Below, piece by piece: positions 42,054-56,233 of a stretch of DNA of 64,000 nucleotides (position 1 is its first letter; each line of letters opens with the position of its first letter). Below the pieces are notes generated by a model that did not search any database, was not told the origin of the DNA, and saw only the letters and a list, made by a program, of their open reading frames with translations. The DNA comes from Bacteroidota bacterium (GTDB taxonomy: Bacteria > Bacteroidota > Rhodothermia > JANXDC01): the NCBI GenBank assembly GCA_025059945.1, contig JANXDC010000012.1:1-64000 (forward strand), read 5' to 3'. The position numbers and the translations under genes were made by a program.

Positions 42054-43337
42054 GTGATACACCGCACATGGAGAGGCCTCGCGGCCCTGATGCTGGGGGG
42101 TCTCGTGCTTCTCGGATTCGGGGGCTGCTCCGGTGATCCCAACGTCGAAGGGGCCAAACTCAACCTGCGCCAACAGGATTATGCTAAGGCCCTTGAAAAC
42201 CTAGACAAGGCGCTCCAGAAAAACCCCCAAAACGCAGAGGCCTGGAGGCTTAAAGCGCAGACGCTAGTGGAATTGGCTCGGCGTGAGCAAGACTTCAACA
42301 AGCACTTCGAGCTCGCCACTCAGGCAAAGGAGGCGCTAGATAAAGCCAAGGAATTGATCCTTCAGGATCCCAAAGCCGCAGGGCTAAAACAGGAGGTCGA
42401 TAACCTCTACAAGATCGCCTGGGCCTACGAATTCAACCGGGCCGCGCAGGCCTTTCAGCGGGGCTCGGCAGACAACCGAGAACCCTTCATAGAGGCCGCG
42501 CAGGGCTTCGAGCTGGCCGCTATGTGGCAGCCAGACAGCACCGTCAACTACATCAACGCCGCCTATGCCTACATCAACGCGCAGCGGCCGGAGAAGGCCA
42601 TCGCCCCGCTGGAGAGGGCCCTCCAGAAGGGGGAGAAAGATCCCCAACTGCTCATGCTATTGGCTGAGCTGTATGTGACGGGGGGTCGTGTGGAGGATGC
42701 GATTCAGTTCTTAAAAGCCCAGCGGGAGCGTAATCCGGATAATGCGGATCTGCTCACGGCCCTGCTAAACGTTTACATCCGCGCCGATCGGGTGCACGAG
42801 GCCGTGGATCTCTTCGCCGACGCGGTGCGGCGTAATCCGCAAAACGCGGTCTACCGCTACAACTACGGCACACTCCTGCTGCAAATGGACCGTTACGAAG
42901 ACGCCATCCGCGAGCTATCTGAGGCCTTGCGCCTGGACCCGAACTACGAAAACGCTTACTATAACCTAGGGGCGGCTTACCAAAACCAGGCTGCGGAGCT
43001 CTTCCGGCAGGCCGAAGATCTGGAATCCGAGGCCCGAAACAAGCTGCGTGAGGAGCTGGCGAAACCGCGCCTGACGGAGCGACAGCGCCGAGCTGCCGAG
43101 CAGGCCTTTGATGAGCAGGCCAAAAAGGCCGAGGCGCTTCGGCAACAGGCGGATGAGCTGCTACGCAAGGCGCTGCCCTACCTGGAGCGGGCCCATCGAT
43201 TCAAGCCCGAAGATGAGGGCATCTGTTTAGCCTTATTCCGCGCCTACGCGCGGCTCAACATGCTTGACAAGGCTAAGGAGATGGCCAAGTGCGCCAAAGT
43301 GGACATCGAAAATCTGGAGGGGGGGCGCAATAATTAG
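42054..43337 (+). CDS. TPR-repeat lipoprotein
   Basis: A 427-residue protein with a GTG start behind TAGGAGGAAA. The lipobox LGFGGC places Cys25 at the lipidated end, followed by SGDPN. TPR units are visible at about residues 30-65 (QQDYAKALENLDKALQKNPQNAEAW), 165-190, 195-235 and 275-310 (EDAIRELSEALRLDPNYENAYYNLG). A charged coiled-coil-like stretch (about residues 320-375, rich in RQAEDLESEARNKL and AEALRQQADELL) interrupts before a last helical pair. It is probably a periplasmic scaffold in the outer membrane. The partner is unknown. Confidence 0.8.
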   Translation: MIHRTWRGLAALMLGGLVLLGFGGCSGDPNVEGAKLNLRQQDYAKALENLDKALQKNPQNAEAWRLKAQTLVELARREQDFNKHFELATQAKEALDKAKELILQDPKAAGLKQEVDNLYKIAWAYEFNRAAQAFQRGSADNREPFIEAAQGFELAAMWQPDSTVNYINAAYAYINAQRPEKAIAPLERALQKGEKDPQLLMLLAELYVTGGRVEDAIQFLKAQRERNPDNADLLTALLNVYIRADRVHEAVDLFADAVRRNPQNAVYRYNYGTLLLQMDRYEDAIRELSEALRLDPNYENAYYNLGAAYQNQAAELFRQAEDLESEARNKLREELAKPRLTERQRRAAEQAFDEQAKKAEALRQQADELLRKALPYLERAHRFKPEDEGICLALFRAYARLNMLDKAKEMAKCAKVDIENLEGGRNN

Positions 43338-43379
43338 GTGAGCCCCATAGGGTGCAGATCCCCTCGCTCTCATAACAGA

Positions 43380-43408
43380 CCCCGCATCCGCAGGATGCGG
43401 GGTTTTTT
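43380..43408 (+). terminator. Rho-independent terminator after the TPR gene
   Basis: CCCCGCATCC (43380-43389) pairs with GGATGCGGGG (43393-43402) across a three-base loop, followed by six T residues. Confidence 0.9.
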
Positions 43409-43416
43409 GCGGCCTT

Positions 43417-43445
43417 TTGAGTTCTCGCGCCAGGATCGATAAACT
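43417..43445 (+). promoter_or_regulatory. Candidate promoter for the Cys/Met PLP-enzyme gene
   Basis: TTGAGT (43417-43422), a 17-base spacer and TAAACT (43440-43445) follow the terminator directly and lie about 40 bases ahead of the ATG. Confidence 0.35.
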
Positions 43446-43485
43446 TCCTCGCGATCTCTCTGGCAATAGCAGAAGGAGTCCGGCT

Positions 43486-44631
43486 ATGCAATTCGCCACC
43501 AAGGCCGTGCACGCAGGGCAGCGTCCAGATCCCACGACGGGCGCCATCATGACCCCAATCTATCAGACTTCAACCTACGTCCAAGAGGCCCCCGGTGTGC
43601 ACAAGGGCTATGCATATGCGCGCGTAAGCAATCCCACGCGCACCGCACTGGAGGAAAACCTGGCCGCTTTGGAAGAGGCGCGTTTTGCGGCCGCCTTCGC
43701 CTCCGGCTGCGCCGCCATCGATGCCATCTTAAGGCAGCTCAATCCGGGCGATCACGTCATCGCCACCGATGACCTGTATGGGGGCACCTACCGGCTGTTT
43801 CGCACCGTTTACGAGCGCTTCGGTATCACGTTCGGCTTCGTGGACATGACCGACCCTGCGGCCTTAGAGGCCGCCTGGAGGCCCAATACGCGCCTAATCT
43901 GGGTGGAGACCCCTACAAATCCGCTTTTAAAACTCATCGATATCGCGGCCATCGCCCAGATCGCTCGCGCCCGTGGGGCTGTTGTCGTCGTGGACAACAC
44001 CTTCGCCACCCCCTACTTGCAGAATCCCCTGACGTTAGGGGCCGATCTTGTGGTGCATTCTGCTACGAAATACCTCGGGGGGCACTCCGACGTCATCGGA
44101 GGGGCCGTTATGACAAATGACGAGCGCTGGATCGAAGGCCTGCGCTTTCAGCAGAAGACCACGGGCGCCGTGCCTGGACCTATGGACTGTTTTCTTGTGC
44201 TGCGCGGCGTGAAGACGCTGCATGTGCGCATGGAGCGGCATTGCCAAAACGCGCAGCTTATCGCGGAATTCTTGGCCCATCACCCCAAAGTGGCCTCGGT
44301 GCGGTATCCGGGCCTGAGCTCCCATCCGCAACACGAGCTGGCGCGGCGTCAGATGCGCGGCTTTGGCGGTATGGTCTCTTTTACGCTCAGGGACGATAGC
44401 CTAGAGGCCGCCATCCGGGTGCTTTCGAGCACAAAGCTCTTCGCGTTGGCCGAAAGCCTAGGTGGGGTGGAATCGCTCATCGGACATCCGGCTACTATGA
44501 CGCATGCCGCGATTCCGCGCCAAGAGCGGATCCGGGCCGGGCTCACGGATTCCCTGATCCGGCTTTCGGTGGGCATCGAGGACGCAGAGGACCTCATCCG
44601 AGACCTGGATGAAGCCCTAAGCCGGGCCTAG
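43486..44631 (+). CDS. Cystathionine gamma-synthase / gamma-lyase family PLP enzyme
   Basis: A 381-residue trans-sulfuration enzyme. The PLP lysine is Lys195 in VVHSATKYLGGHSD. FATKAVHAGQRPDPTTGAIMTPIYQTSTY and GYAYARVSNPTRTALE are family blocks. AESLGGVESLIGHPATMTHAAIP, near the C-terminus, is common to gamma-synthase and gamma-lyase. Neighbours do not decide between synthesis of cystathionine and its breakdown. ATG at 43486 follows AAGGAG; a longer frame from 43417 has no support. Confidence 0.88.
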   Translation: MQFATKAVHAGQRPDPTTGAIMTPIYQTSTYVQEAPGVHKGYAYARVSNPTRTALEENLAALEEARFAAAFASGCAAIDAILRQLNPGDHVIATDDLYGGTYRLFRTVYERFGITFGFVDMTDPAALEAAWRPNTRLIWVETPTNPLLKLIDIAAIAQIARARGAVVVVDNTFATPYLQNPLTLGADLVVHSATKYLGGHSDVIGGAVMTNDERWIEGLRFQQKTTGAVPGPMDCFLVLRGVKTLHVRMERHCQNAQLIAEFLAHHPKVASVRYPGLSSHPQHELARRQMRGFGGMVSFTLRDDSLEAAIRVLSSTKLFALAESLGGVESLIGHPATMTHAAIPRQERIRAGLTDSLIRLSVGIEDAEDLIRDLDEALSRA

Positions 44632-44634
44632 AGC

Positions 44635-46191
44635 GTGGAGTTGCGCATAGAAGGGCTTTCCGTCGCGCTGCCCACAGCCGCAGGCTGGAAGTGGGTGCTG
44701 CGCGAAATTTGGCTACGCATCGGCCCGGGCGAACGCATAGGCCTTTGGGGCCCATCGGGAGGCGGCAAATCCCTGTTGCTGCGCGCCGCTTTAGGGCTTC
44801 TGCCCGAGGGCGCACGGTGGGAGGGAGAGGTGTACTGGGACGGTCGCCCGCTGCGCCTGCTTTCGGCCCGGGAGCGATGCGCTTGGTTGGGCCGCCGCAT
44901 TGGGGTGGTCTTTCAGGAGCCGCTTTGGACGCTCGATCCGGTTCGGCGCTGCGGGGCGCAGCTTGCCGAGCTTGTGCGGCTTTACAAGGGTCGGCTTTCG
45001 GGGGCACGCCTGCGCCAAGAGCTTTACAGGCGCCTGGCGGAGGCGGGACTGGAGGAGCCGGAGCGCATAGCGCGCCGCTATCCGCATGAGCTCTCCGGTG
45101 GCCAGCGGCAGCGCTTGAGCCTGGCTTTGGCGCTAGCCGGTGATCCGGAGCTGCTTGTGGCCGATGAGCCGACCACGGCCTTGGATGTGCTGGCGCGTGC
45201 GGCTTGGCTCAAGGCCGTCGGGGAGCTCGCCCGAGGACGGGCCATGAGCCTATGGGTGGTTTCGCACGATCCGGATGTGCTGCGTCGGTCCGTTGAGCGC
45301 GTTTGGCGCCTTGAGGAGGGAAGGCTCATTGAGGAGCGCCCGGCCCGAAAGTTGCCGACCGTGTTCACGGTCGAAGGCCGGCGGCCGGAGGAGCCCTGGC
45401 TTCCTCCTAAATATCCGTTATTGCAAGTGGAAAACCTACACGTTCTTTATCCCGCACATCGCGGCTCACCTGGAGCTGTGCACGCTGTGCGCGGGGTCAG
45501 CTTTAGTTTGGGCGCAGGCGAAATACTGCATCTTGTAGGGCGTTCCGGATGCGGCAAAAGCTCCCTATTGCGGGCCATTCCGCGCCTGATCGAGCCCTCC
45601 AAGGGAGAGGTGTGGCTGCGCGGATGTCCTGTGCGCGCTCTGGAGGGAGAGGCTTTGCGCGCTGCGCGGCGTCAGATGCCGATCGTTTTTCAGGATCCGT
45701 ACGCCTCTCTAAATCCGCGCCTTACGGTGTGCGAGCAGCTCCTGGATCCCATGCGCGCCGCCCGCATAGGGCGTTCCGAGCGGGAGCGCCTGGCTCGGGC
45801 CGAGGCCCTGCTTCTGAGCGTGGGCCTGGAGCCCGAGATGCTCAACCGCTATCCCGATGCCTTTTCCGGCGGCCAGCGCCAGCGCTTGGCCATCGCCCGG
45901 GCTTTGGCCACTGAGCCGCCTTTTTTGCTCTGCGATGAAGCCCTGAGTGCTTTGGATGCGGAGCTACAGGAGCAGTTTGTGGCCCTCTTCAGCAGGCTGC
46001 GGGCTGAGCGCAGGCTAAGCCTGCTTTTTGTCACGCATGATTTTCGGTTGGTGCGCGCCCTAGGCGGGCGCGTGGCCGTGATGGCCGATGGCGAACTGGT
46101 GGAGATGGGTCCGGTTGAGGCCCTATGCGCTCATCCCCGCCATCCGGAGACGCAGCGGCTTCTAGAGGCCGCTCGCTGGTTGGCCGCCTAG
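44635..46191 (+). CDS. Fused tandem ABC ATPase (OppD/OppF-like)
   Basis: A 518-residue protein with two complete nucleotide-binding domains. Domain one has Walker A GPSGGGKS (39-46), LSGGQRQRLSL and ADEPTTALD. Domain two has Walker A GRSGCGKS, FSGGQRQRLAIARAL and CDEALSALD. The layout and sequence (YPHELSGGQRQR, FQDPYASLNPRLTV) match peptide/nickel ABC transporter ATPases fused as in YejF. The permeases and binding protein are not in the window. The start is GTG at 44635, three bases after the preceding stop. Confidence 0.85.
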   Translation: MELRIEGLSVALPTAAGWKWVLREIWLRIGPGERIGLWGPSGGGKSLLLRAALGLLPEGARWEGEVYWDGRPLRLLSARERCAWLGRRIGVVFQEPLWTLDPVRRCGAQLAELVRLYKGRLSGARLRQELYRRLAEAGLEEPERIARRYPHELSGGQRQRLSLALALAGDPELLVADEPTTALDVLARAAWLKAVGELARGRAMSLWVVSHDPDVLRRSVERVWRLEEGRLIEERPARKLPTVFTVEGRRPEEPWLPPKYPLLQVENLHVLYPAHRGSPGAVHAVRGVSFSLGAGEILHLVGRSGCGKSSLLRAIPRLIEPSKGEVWLRGCPVRALEGEALRAARRQMPIVFQDPYASLNPRLTVCEQLLDPMRAARIGRSERERLARAEALLLSVGLEPEMLNRYPDAFSGGQRQRLAIARALATEPPFLLCDEALSALDAELQEQFVALFSRLRAERRLSLLFVTHDFRLVRALGGRVAVMADGELVEMGPVEALCAHPRHPETQRLLEAARWLAA

Positions 46192-46218
46192 TTCTAGCGC
46201 GGAAATGGCCTTGGGCGT

Positions 46219-46226
46219 TATTTTTG
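46219..46226 (+). promoter_or_regulatory. Candidate -7 box (TATTTTTG) ahead of valS
   Basis: TATTTTTG fits TAnnTTTG exactly, 68 bases ahead of the ATG. No clear -33 box is seen, so support is partial. Confidence 0.3.
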
Positions 46227-46293
46227 GAGGGCCGAAGATCAGGTTCATCGCCTCACTTCTTGGGCTCAATACCCCAGACAGCAGGAAACGCGC

Positions 46294-50524
<4,231 letters not shown>

Positions 50525-50536
50525 GAGATCCTGAGC

Positions 50537-51613
50537 GTGTCCGGTGCGCGCGTAGACCGAATCCAGGCCCTGCTGCAAGAGCGCGGAGCAGAGGCCGTTT
50601 TGCTCACGCATCTGCCCCACATCCGCTGGGCGGTGGGCTTTACGGGCTCTAACGCGCTGCTGTTGATAGGGCGCGCGGAGGCTCACTTTCTCTCTGACCG
50701 GCGCTACGAGACCCAAGCACGGGAGCAAGTCCGGGGGGCGTATGTGCACACCCCCGGTTACCAGCTTGTCGAATACCTGCTCGAGGCGGGTCTACTAGCC
50801 CCCTACCGGCAGGTGCTGCTTCAAAGCGAGCACCTGACGGTGGCGCAACTCGAGGAGCTGCGTGCTAAATTGCCTCAGGTGGAGTGGGTGCCCGTTTCGG
50901 GCTTGCTAGATCGGGAGACGGCCGTAAAAGATGCAGAGGAGCTAGATGCCATCCGGCAAGCCGTGGCGATCACGGATCGCGTCTTCTCGGAGATCCTGGA
51001 ATTTGTGCGGCCGGGGGTGACGGAGCGCGAGCTGGCCGCCGAGATCACCTACCGTCAGCTGCGCTATGGGGCCGACACGACGAGCTTTGAGCCCATCGTG
51101 GCCTCCGGACCCCGTTCGGCCCTACCCCATGCTCGCGCCTCGGATCGCATCTTGCGCCCGGGTGACGTCGTGGTACTGGACTTCGGCTGCGTCTACGGGG
51201 GCTATTGTTCCGACATGACCCGGACGGTTTCCGTGGGGCGGCCCGAGGATGCGGAGTTTGCGCGCGTCTACGAGATCGTACGCGAGGCGCAGATGCGCGC
51301 CTTGGAGGCGGCCCGAGCGGGGATGCAGAGCCGAGAGCTCGACGCTGTCGCGCGCCGCATTATCGAATCCCAGGGCTACGGATCTTACTTCGGCCATGGC
51401 CTGGGTCATGGCGTGGGCTTGGAGATACACGAGTACCCAAAGGTGTCGTTCTTAGCCGATTACGAGCTTCCGGCGGGCTCTGTGGTCACGATCGAACCCG
51501 GCATATACCTGCCCGGTCGCTTCGGGGTGCGCATAGAGGACATGGTCGTGCTTAGCGCAGACGGCGCGGAGGTGCTGACGCGCTCCCCCAAAGAGCTCCT
51601 GCAGGTCGGATGA
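50537..51613 (+). CDS. pepQ: Xaa-Pro aminopeptidase/dipeptidase (M24 family)
   Basis: A 358-residue metallopeptidase cleaving X-Pro bonds. The creatinase-like N-domain (residues 1-125) precedes the pita-bread catalytic domain. Its metal ligands are Asp215, Asp226, His291, Glu320 and Glu334 (VLDFGCVYGGYCSDMTRT, HGLGHGVGLEIHE, TIEPGIY, RIEDM). The length fits PepQ-like proteins of the Firmicutes/Bacteroidota type. The start is GTG at 50537, after AGGAGATC. The last bases overlap the glycosyltransferase gene by four (ATGA). Confidence 0.92.
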   Translation: MSGARVDRIQALLQERGAEAVLLTHLPHIRWAVGFTGSNALLLIGRAEAHFLSDRRYETQAREQVRGAYVHTPGYQLVEYLLEAGLLAPYRQVLLQSEHLTVAQLEELRAKLPQVEWVPVSGLLDRETAVKDAEELDAIRQAVAITDRVFSEILEFVRPGVTERELAAEITYRQLRYGADTTSFEPIVASGPRSALPHARASDRILRPGDVVVLDFGCVYGGYCSDMTRTVSVGRPEDAEFARVYEIVREAQMRALEAARAGMQSRELDAVARRIIESQGYGSYFGHGLGHGVGLEIHEYPKVSFLADYELPAGSVVTIEPGIYLPGRFGVRIEDMVVLSADGAEVLTRSPKELLQVG

Positions 51614-52935
51614 GCGCACCCGGATTGCTGGTCCTGGCCTACTACTTTCCCCCGATGGGCTTAAGTGGGGTGCAGCGGACGCTGAAGTTCGTCAAGTACT
51701 GGGCGGACTTCGGCTGGCGCCCTATAGTGATCACGGTCGAGCCCGGCGGCTATTTCGCCTTCGATGAGACGCTGCTCGAAGAGCTCGAGGGCCGCGCCGT
51801 GGAGGTGCGGCGCGTGCCCTCCTGGGATCCGACGCGTCTTTTCGGATCCCGCACCGTCGTGCAGATGCCGGAACGCCGTCGGGCGCGCTGGAGCCGCTGG
51901 AGCCAGTGGCTTTTTGTGCCGGATAACAAAATAGGCTGGCTATGGCCCGCTGAGCAGGAGGCCGAGGCGCTGATCCGACAGGGGAAGGTGGCGGCGATCT
52001 ACAGCACGGCCCCTCCTTATACGGCGCACTTGGTGGGGTTGCGCCTAAAGCGGCGCTTTCCGCACCTGCCCTGGGTGGCGGATTTCCGGGATGATTGGGT
52101 GGGCAACCCCCGTCACGTCTACCCCACCGCCTTGCATCGGGCCCTGCAGGAGCGCTTTGAGGCCGAGGTGCTGGCCTGGTCGGATCTGGTCTTTACGATT
52201 AACCGCCGCATCAAGGAGTCCCTGATCGCCCGGTATCCAGAAAGACGGCGTCTGGATTACGCCCGGATTCGGATCGTGCCGCAGGGTTTCGACCCTGAGG
52301 ATTTTCGCGTCGCACCGGAGGCGCGCACAGATGAGCGGTTTCAGCTGCTCTACACGGGGGCCTTTTACGACCGGCAGACCCCGGAGCCCTTTCTGCGCGC
52401 GCTCGCCCGCTGGCTGCAGGAGCATCCAGAGCGCCGCCAGCGCATCTGGGCGCGCTTTATCGGCCTCTGGCCCGCAGAGTATACGGAGCTCGTCGAGCGC
52501 CTGGGGCTTGCGGACGTGGCGCAGATCGAACCCTATCGGCCTCATCGGGAGGTGATAGCGGCTCAGCGCGCCGCGGATGTGCTGTGGTTGATCATCGGGC
52601 GTTACCCCGGGGCAGAGGCCATATCCACGGGCAAGCTTTACGAATACTTCGGCTCGGGCAAGCCGATTTTGGCCCTGCTTCCCCCCGAAGGCATAGCGGC
52701 GCGCGATTTAGCCCGCTACGGGGCGGCTGAGGTGGTCGATCCCGAAGACCTAGAGGGGGCTGTGCAGGCCCTGGAGCGGCTTTTCCTAGCCTGGGAGGCG
52801 GGCCGGCTGCCCAGCCCCGATCCCCGCTTGATCGCCGAGTTTGACCGCCGTCGATGGGCGGAGCGCACGGCCCGGTGGATGCTTGAGCTATTGCACGTCG
52901 AAGAGCAGGTCCATCCCGCGATGCGCTATGCTTAA
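51610..52935 (+). CDS. Glycosyltransferase, GT-B fold (family 4-like)
   Basis: A 441-residue protein with the layout of GT-B glycosyltransferases. LVLAYYFPPMGLSGVQRTLKFVKYWADFGWRPIVIT is the typical N-terminal opening. The region of VFTINRRIKESLIARYPERR and IRIVPQGFDPEDF leads into the C-domain. The family GT4 end is GKLYEYFGSGKPILALLPPEG (a YEYxxSGKP motif). It probably builds a cell-surface glycan. The start overlaps the pepQ stop, and coaE overlaps its 3' end by eight bases. Donor and acceptor are unknown. Confidence 0.85.
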   Translation: MSAPGLLVLAYYFPPMGLSGVQRTLKFVKYWADFGWRPIVITVEPGGYFAFDETLLEELEGRAVEVRRVPSWDPTRLFGSRTVVQMPERRRARWSRWSQWLFVPDNKIGWLWPAEQEAEALIRQGKVAAIYSTAPPYTAHLVGLRLKRRFPHLPWVADFRDDWVGNPRHVYPTALHRALQERFEAEVLAWSDLVFTINRRIKESLIARYPERRRLDYARIRIVPQGFDPEDFRVAPEARTDERFQLLYTGAFYDRQTPEPFLRALARWLQEHPERRQRIWARFIGLWPAEYTELVERLGLADVAQIEPYRPHREVIAAQRAADVLWLIIGRYPGAEAISTGKLYEYFGSGKPILALLPPEGIAARDLARYGAAEVVDPEDLEGAVQALERLFLAWEAGRLPSPDPRLIAEFDRRRWAERTARWMLELLHVEEQVHPAMRYA

Positions 52936-53563
52936 GGTGGGGCTTACGGGCGGGATCGGAAGCGGCAAATCCACCGTGGCCCAGTGGCTGGCCCAGGCGG
53001 GGGTGCCGGTGCTGGAAGCCGACCAGGTGGCGCGGGAGCTTCTGGAACGCGACCCCGAGCTGCGCGCTGCGCTCTGCGCTTGGCTGGGCCCGCGGGCCTA
53101 TGGCTCTGACGGTTCTTTGAACCGCGCCTGGATCGCGGAGCGGGTCTTCTCGGACCGGGAGGCCTTGGCCCGCCTCAACAGCTTGGTTCATCCCCGGGTG
53201 CTCGAGCGAGCGCGCGCTTGGATTCGGGAGCGCGCCCTGGAGGGCCAACGGATCGCCGTCGTAGTGGCTGCTCTCCTAGTGGAGTCGGGCCTGGCCCGGG
53301 AGCTTGACCGGCTTGTGGTCGTGGCCGCCGATGAGGCTGAGCGCATACGACGCGTCATGGTCCGGGACGGGGTTGATGAGGAGGCCGTGCGCGCGCGCAT
53401 GCGGCATCAGCGCCCACAGGAGGCCCTGATCCGAGAAGCCGATTACGTGCTCTGGAATACGGGTACGCTTCAAGCGCTACGGACCGCCACGGAACGGCTG
53501 CTGGCTTGGCTGCGGGCCCAGCTTTCGGATCAGGTCCGGGAGGCCGCCTCGGGCTCCTCCTGA
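52928..53563 (+). CDS. coaE: Dephospho-CoA kinase
   Basis: A 211-residue kinase for the last step of coenzyme A synthesis. The P-loop GGIGSGKS lies at 8-15, after MLKVGLT. VLEADQVARELLERDPEL, SDREALARLNSLVHPRVLERARAW and DRLVVVAADEAERIRRVMVRDGVDEEAVRARM match CoaE. The ATG at 52928 overlaps the preceding stop by eight bases; a longer frame is without family support. The 3' end overlaps convergent nhaA by 34 bases. Confidence 0.94.
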   Translation: MLKVGLTGGIGSGKSTVAQWLAQAGVPVLEADQVARELLERDPELRAALCAWLGPRAYGSDGSLNRAWIAERVFSDREALARLNSLVHPRVLERARAWIRERALEGQRIAVVVAALLVESGLARELDRLVVVAADEAERIRRVMVRDGVDEEAVRARMRHQRPQEALIREADYVLWNTGTLQALRTATERLLAWLRAQLSDQVREAASGSS

Positions 53564-54897
53564 GGGCGTTCCTCTTCCGAAACCGCCATCCGCCGCAGCA
53601 TCGCGTAGCCCATAAGCCCGCTTAGCAGGGAGGCGAGCAAAATCCCGAATTTGGATCGCTCCAGGAGCTCTCCTTCGCCGAAGGCCAGCCCGCTGATGAA
53701 AAGCGACATGGTAAAGCCGATCCCCGCCAGGCAGGAGGCCCCGTATAAGTAGCGCAGCACCTCGGGCTTCCAGGGAAGAAGCGTCAGGCCGGCGCGCACA
53801 AGCAGGGCACTAGAGCCGAAGATCCCGATCTGCTTGCCCAGGAAAAGCCCCAGCACGATACCCCAGGTGAGGCTGGAGTCCCAGGCCTCCTGAATCGCCT
53901 CTAGATTGATCGTGACGCCGGCGTTGGCGAAGGCGAAAAGGGGCATGATCCCAAAAGCCACATACGGATGCAGTTTGTGCTCCAGCCGGTGTAGCGGGGA
54001 TTCGGCGGCTACGATTACGTCTTCTAGCTGATTTAAGGCGGTCTCCCGCAGCTCTTTTTGCTCCTCGGCCGAGATCTCCGTAAGCGACTTGCGAAACAGC
54101 AGCACCCCTTCCTCGGCTAGCCGCAGCGCATCGGGCAGTTTGATCAGGCGCGTTGCGGGGACAGCGAAGCCCAGCAACACGCCGGCGATCGTGGCGTGCA
54201 CCCCGGACTTGAGCATGGCCACCCAAAGCACGAAGCCAAGCAATAGGTAAGGTCCGAGCGTGTGCACGTTGCGCAAGTTGAGCGCGACAAGGCCCGCCAA
54301 GCAGAGCGCGGCCACTCCGAGCGCTGACCAGTTAAGCGTGCTCGTGTAAAAGATCGCGATCACGAGCACCGCGATCAGGTCATCGACCACGGCTAACGAC
54401 AGCAGAAAGATCTTAAGCCAGCTGGGGATGCGTCGACCTAGAAGCGCTAGCACCCCGACGGCGAAGGCGATATCCGTGGCCATCGGAATAGCCCAGCCGC
54501 GTTCGTATGGCGTGCCGGCGTTGAGGCTCATAAACAGCAGCGCGGGCACGAGCGCCCCTCCCACGGCGGCCGTCACGGGCAGCATGGCCTGCCGGGGATT
54601 GGAAAGCTCCCCGAAGCGCAGCTCACGCTTGATCTCCAAGCCGATGAGCAGGAAGAAGATGGCCATGAGCCCGTCGTTGATCCAGAGCAGTAGGGGCTTA
54701 TCGATCAACACGGGCCCGAAGCCCAGGCGAATCGGCACGTGCAAAAGCGCCTGATAGGCGCCCGCTAGGGGGCTGTTGGCGGCGATCAAGGCCAAAACCG
54801 TGGCCAAGATCAGCAGAAGGCCCGAGGCCGCCTCATGCTCCAAAAATTCCTGAAGCGGCGAACGGGGGCGTTCCCCCTGACGGGTGAAAAGCAACAT
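53530..54897 (-). CDS. nhaA: Na+/H+ antiporter NhaA
   Basis: A 455-residue inner-membrane antiporter that pumps sodium out in exchange for protons. It has about twelve membrane helices and the key acidic residues: Asp142 in ATDIAFAVG and Asp172-Asp173 in LAVVDDLIAV, matching Asp133 and Asp163-Asp164 of E. coli. A longer loop (about 275-325, ISAEEQKELRETALNQLEDVIV) fits NhaA. The C-terminus is charged (EEERPQEEPEAASRT). The ATG at 54897 is used; the frame is open further upstream over the end of the MFS gene. The 3' end overlaps coaE. Confidence 0.94.
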   Translation of the reverse strand: MLLFTRQGERPRSPLQEFLEHEAASGLLLILATVLALIAANSPLAGAYQALLHVPIRLGFGPVLIDKPLLLWINDGLMAIFFLLIGLEIKRELRFGELSNPRQAMLPVTAAVGGALVPALLFMSLNAGTPYERGWAIPMATDIAFAVGVLALLGRRIPSWLKIFLLSLAVVDDLIAVLVIAIFYTSTLNWSALGVAALCLAGLVALNLRNVHTLGPYLLLGFVLWVAMLKSGVHATIAGVLLGFAVPATRLIKLPDALRLAEEGVLLFRKSLTEISAEEQKELRETALNQLEDVIVAAESPLHRLEHKLHPYVAFGIMPLFAFANAGVTINLEAIQEAWDSSLTWGIVLGLFLGKQIGIFGSSALLVRAGLTLLPWKPEVLRYLYGASCLAGIGFTMSLFISGLAFGEGELLERSKFGILLASLLSGLMGYAMLRRMAVSEEERPQEEPEAASRT

Positions 54898-54913
54898 CAC
54901 GCTTTGCCCATTA

Positions 54914-56230
<1,317 letters not shown>

Positions 56231-56233
56231 CGC

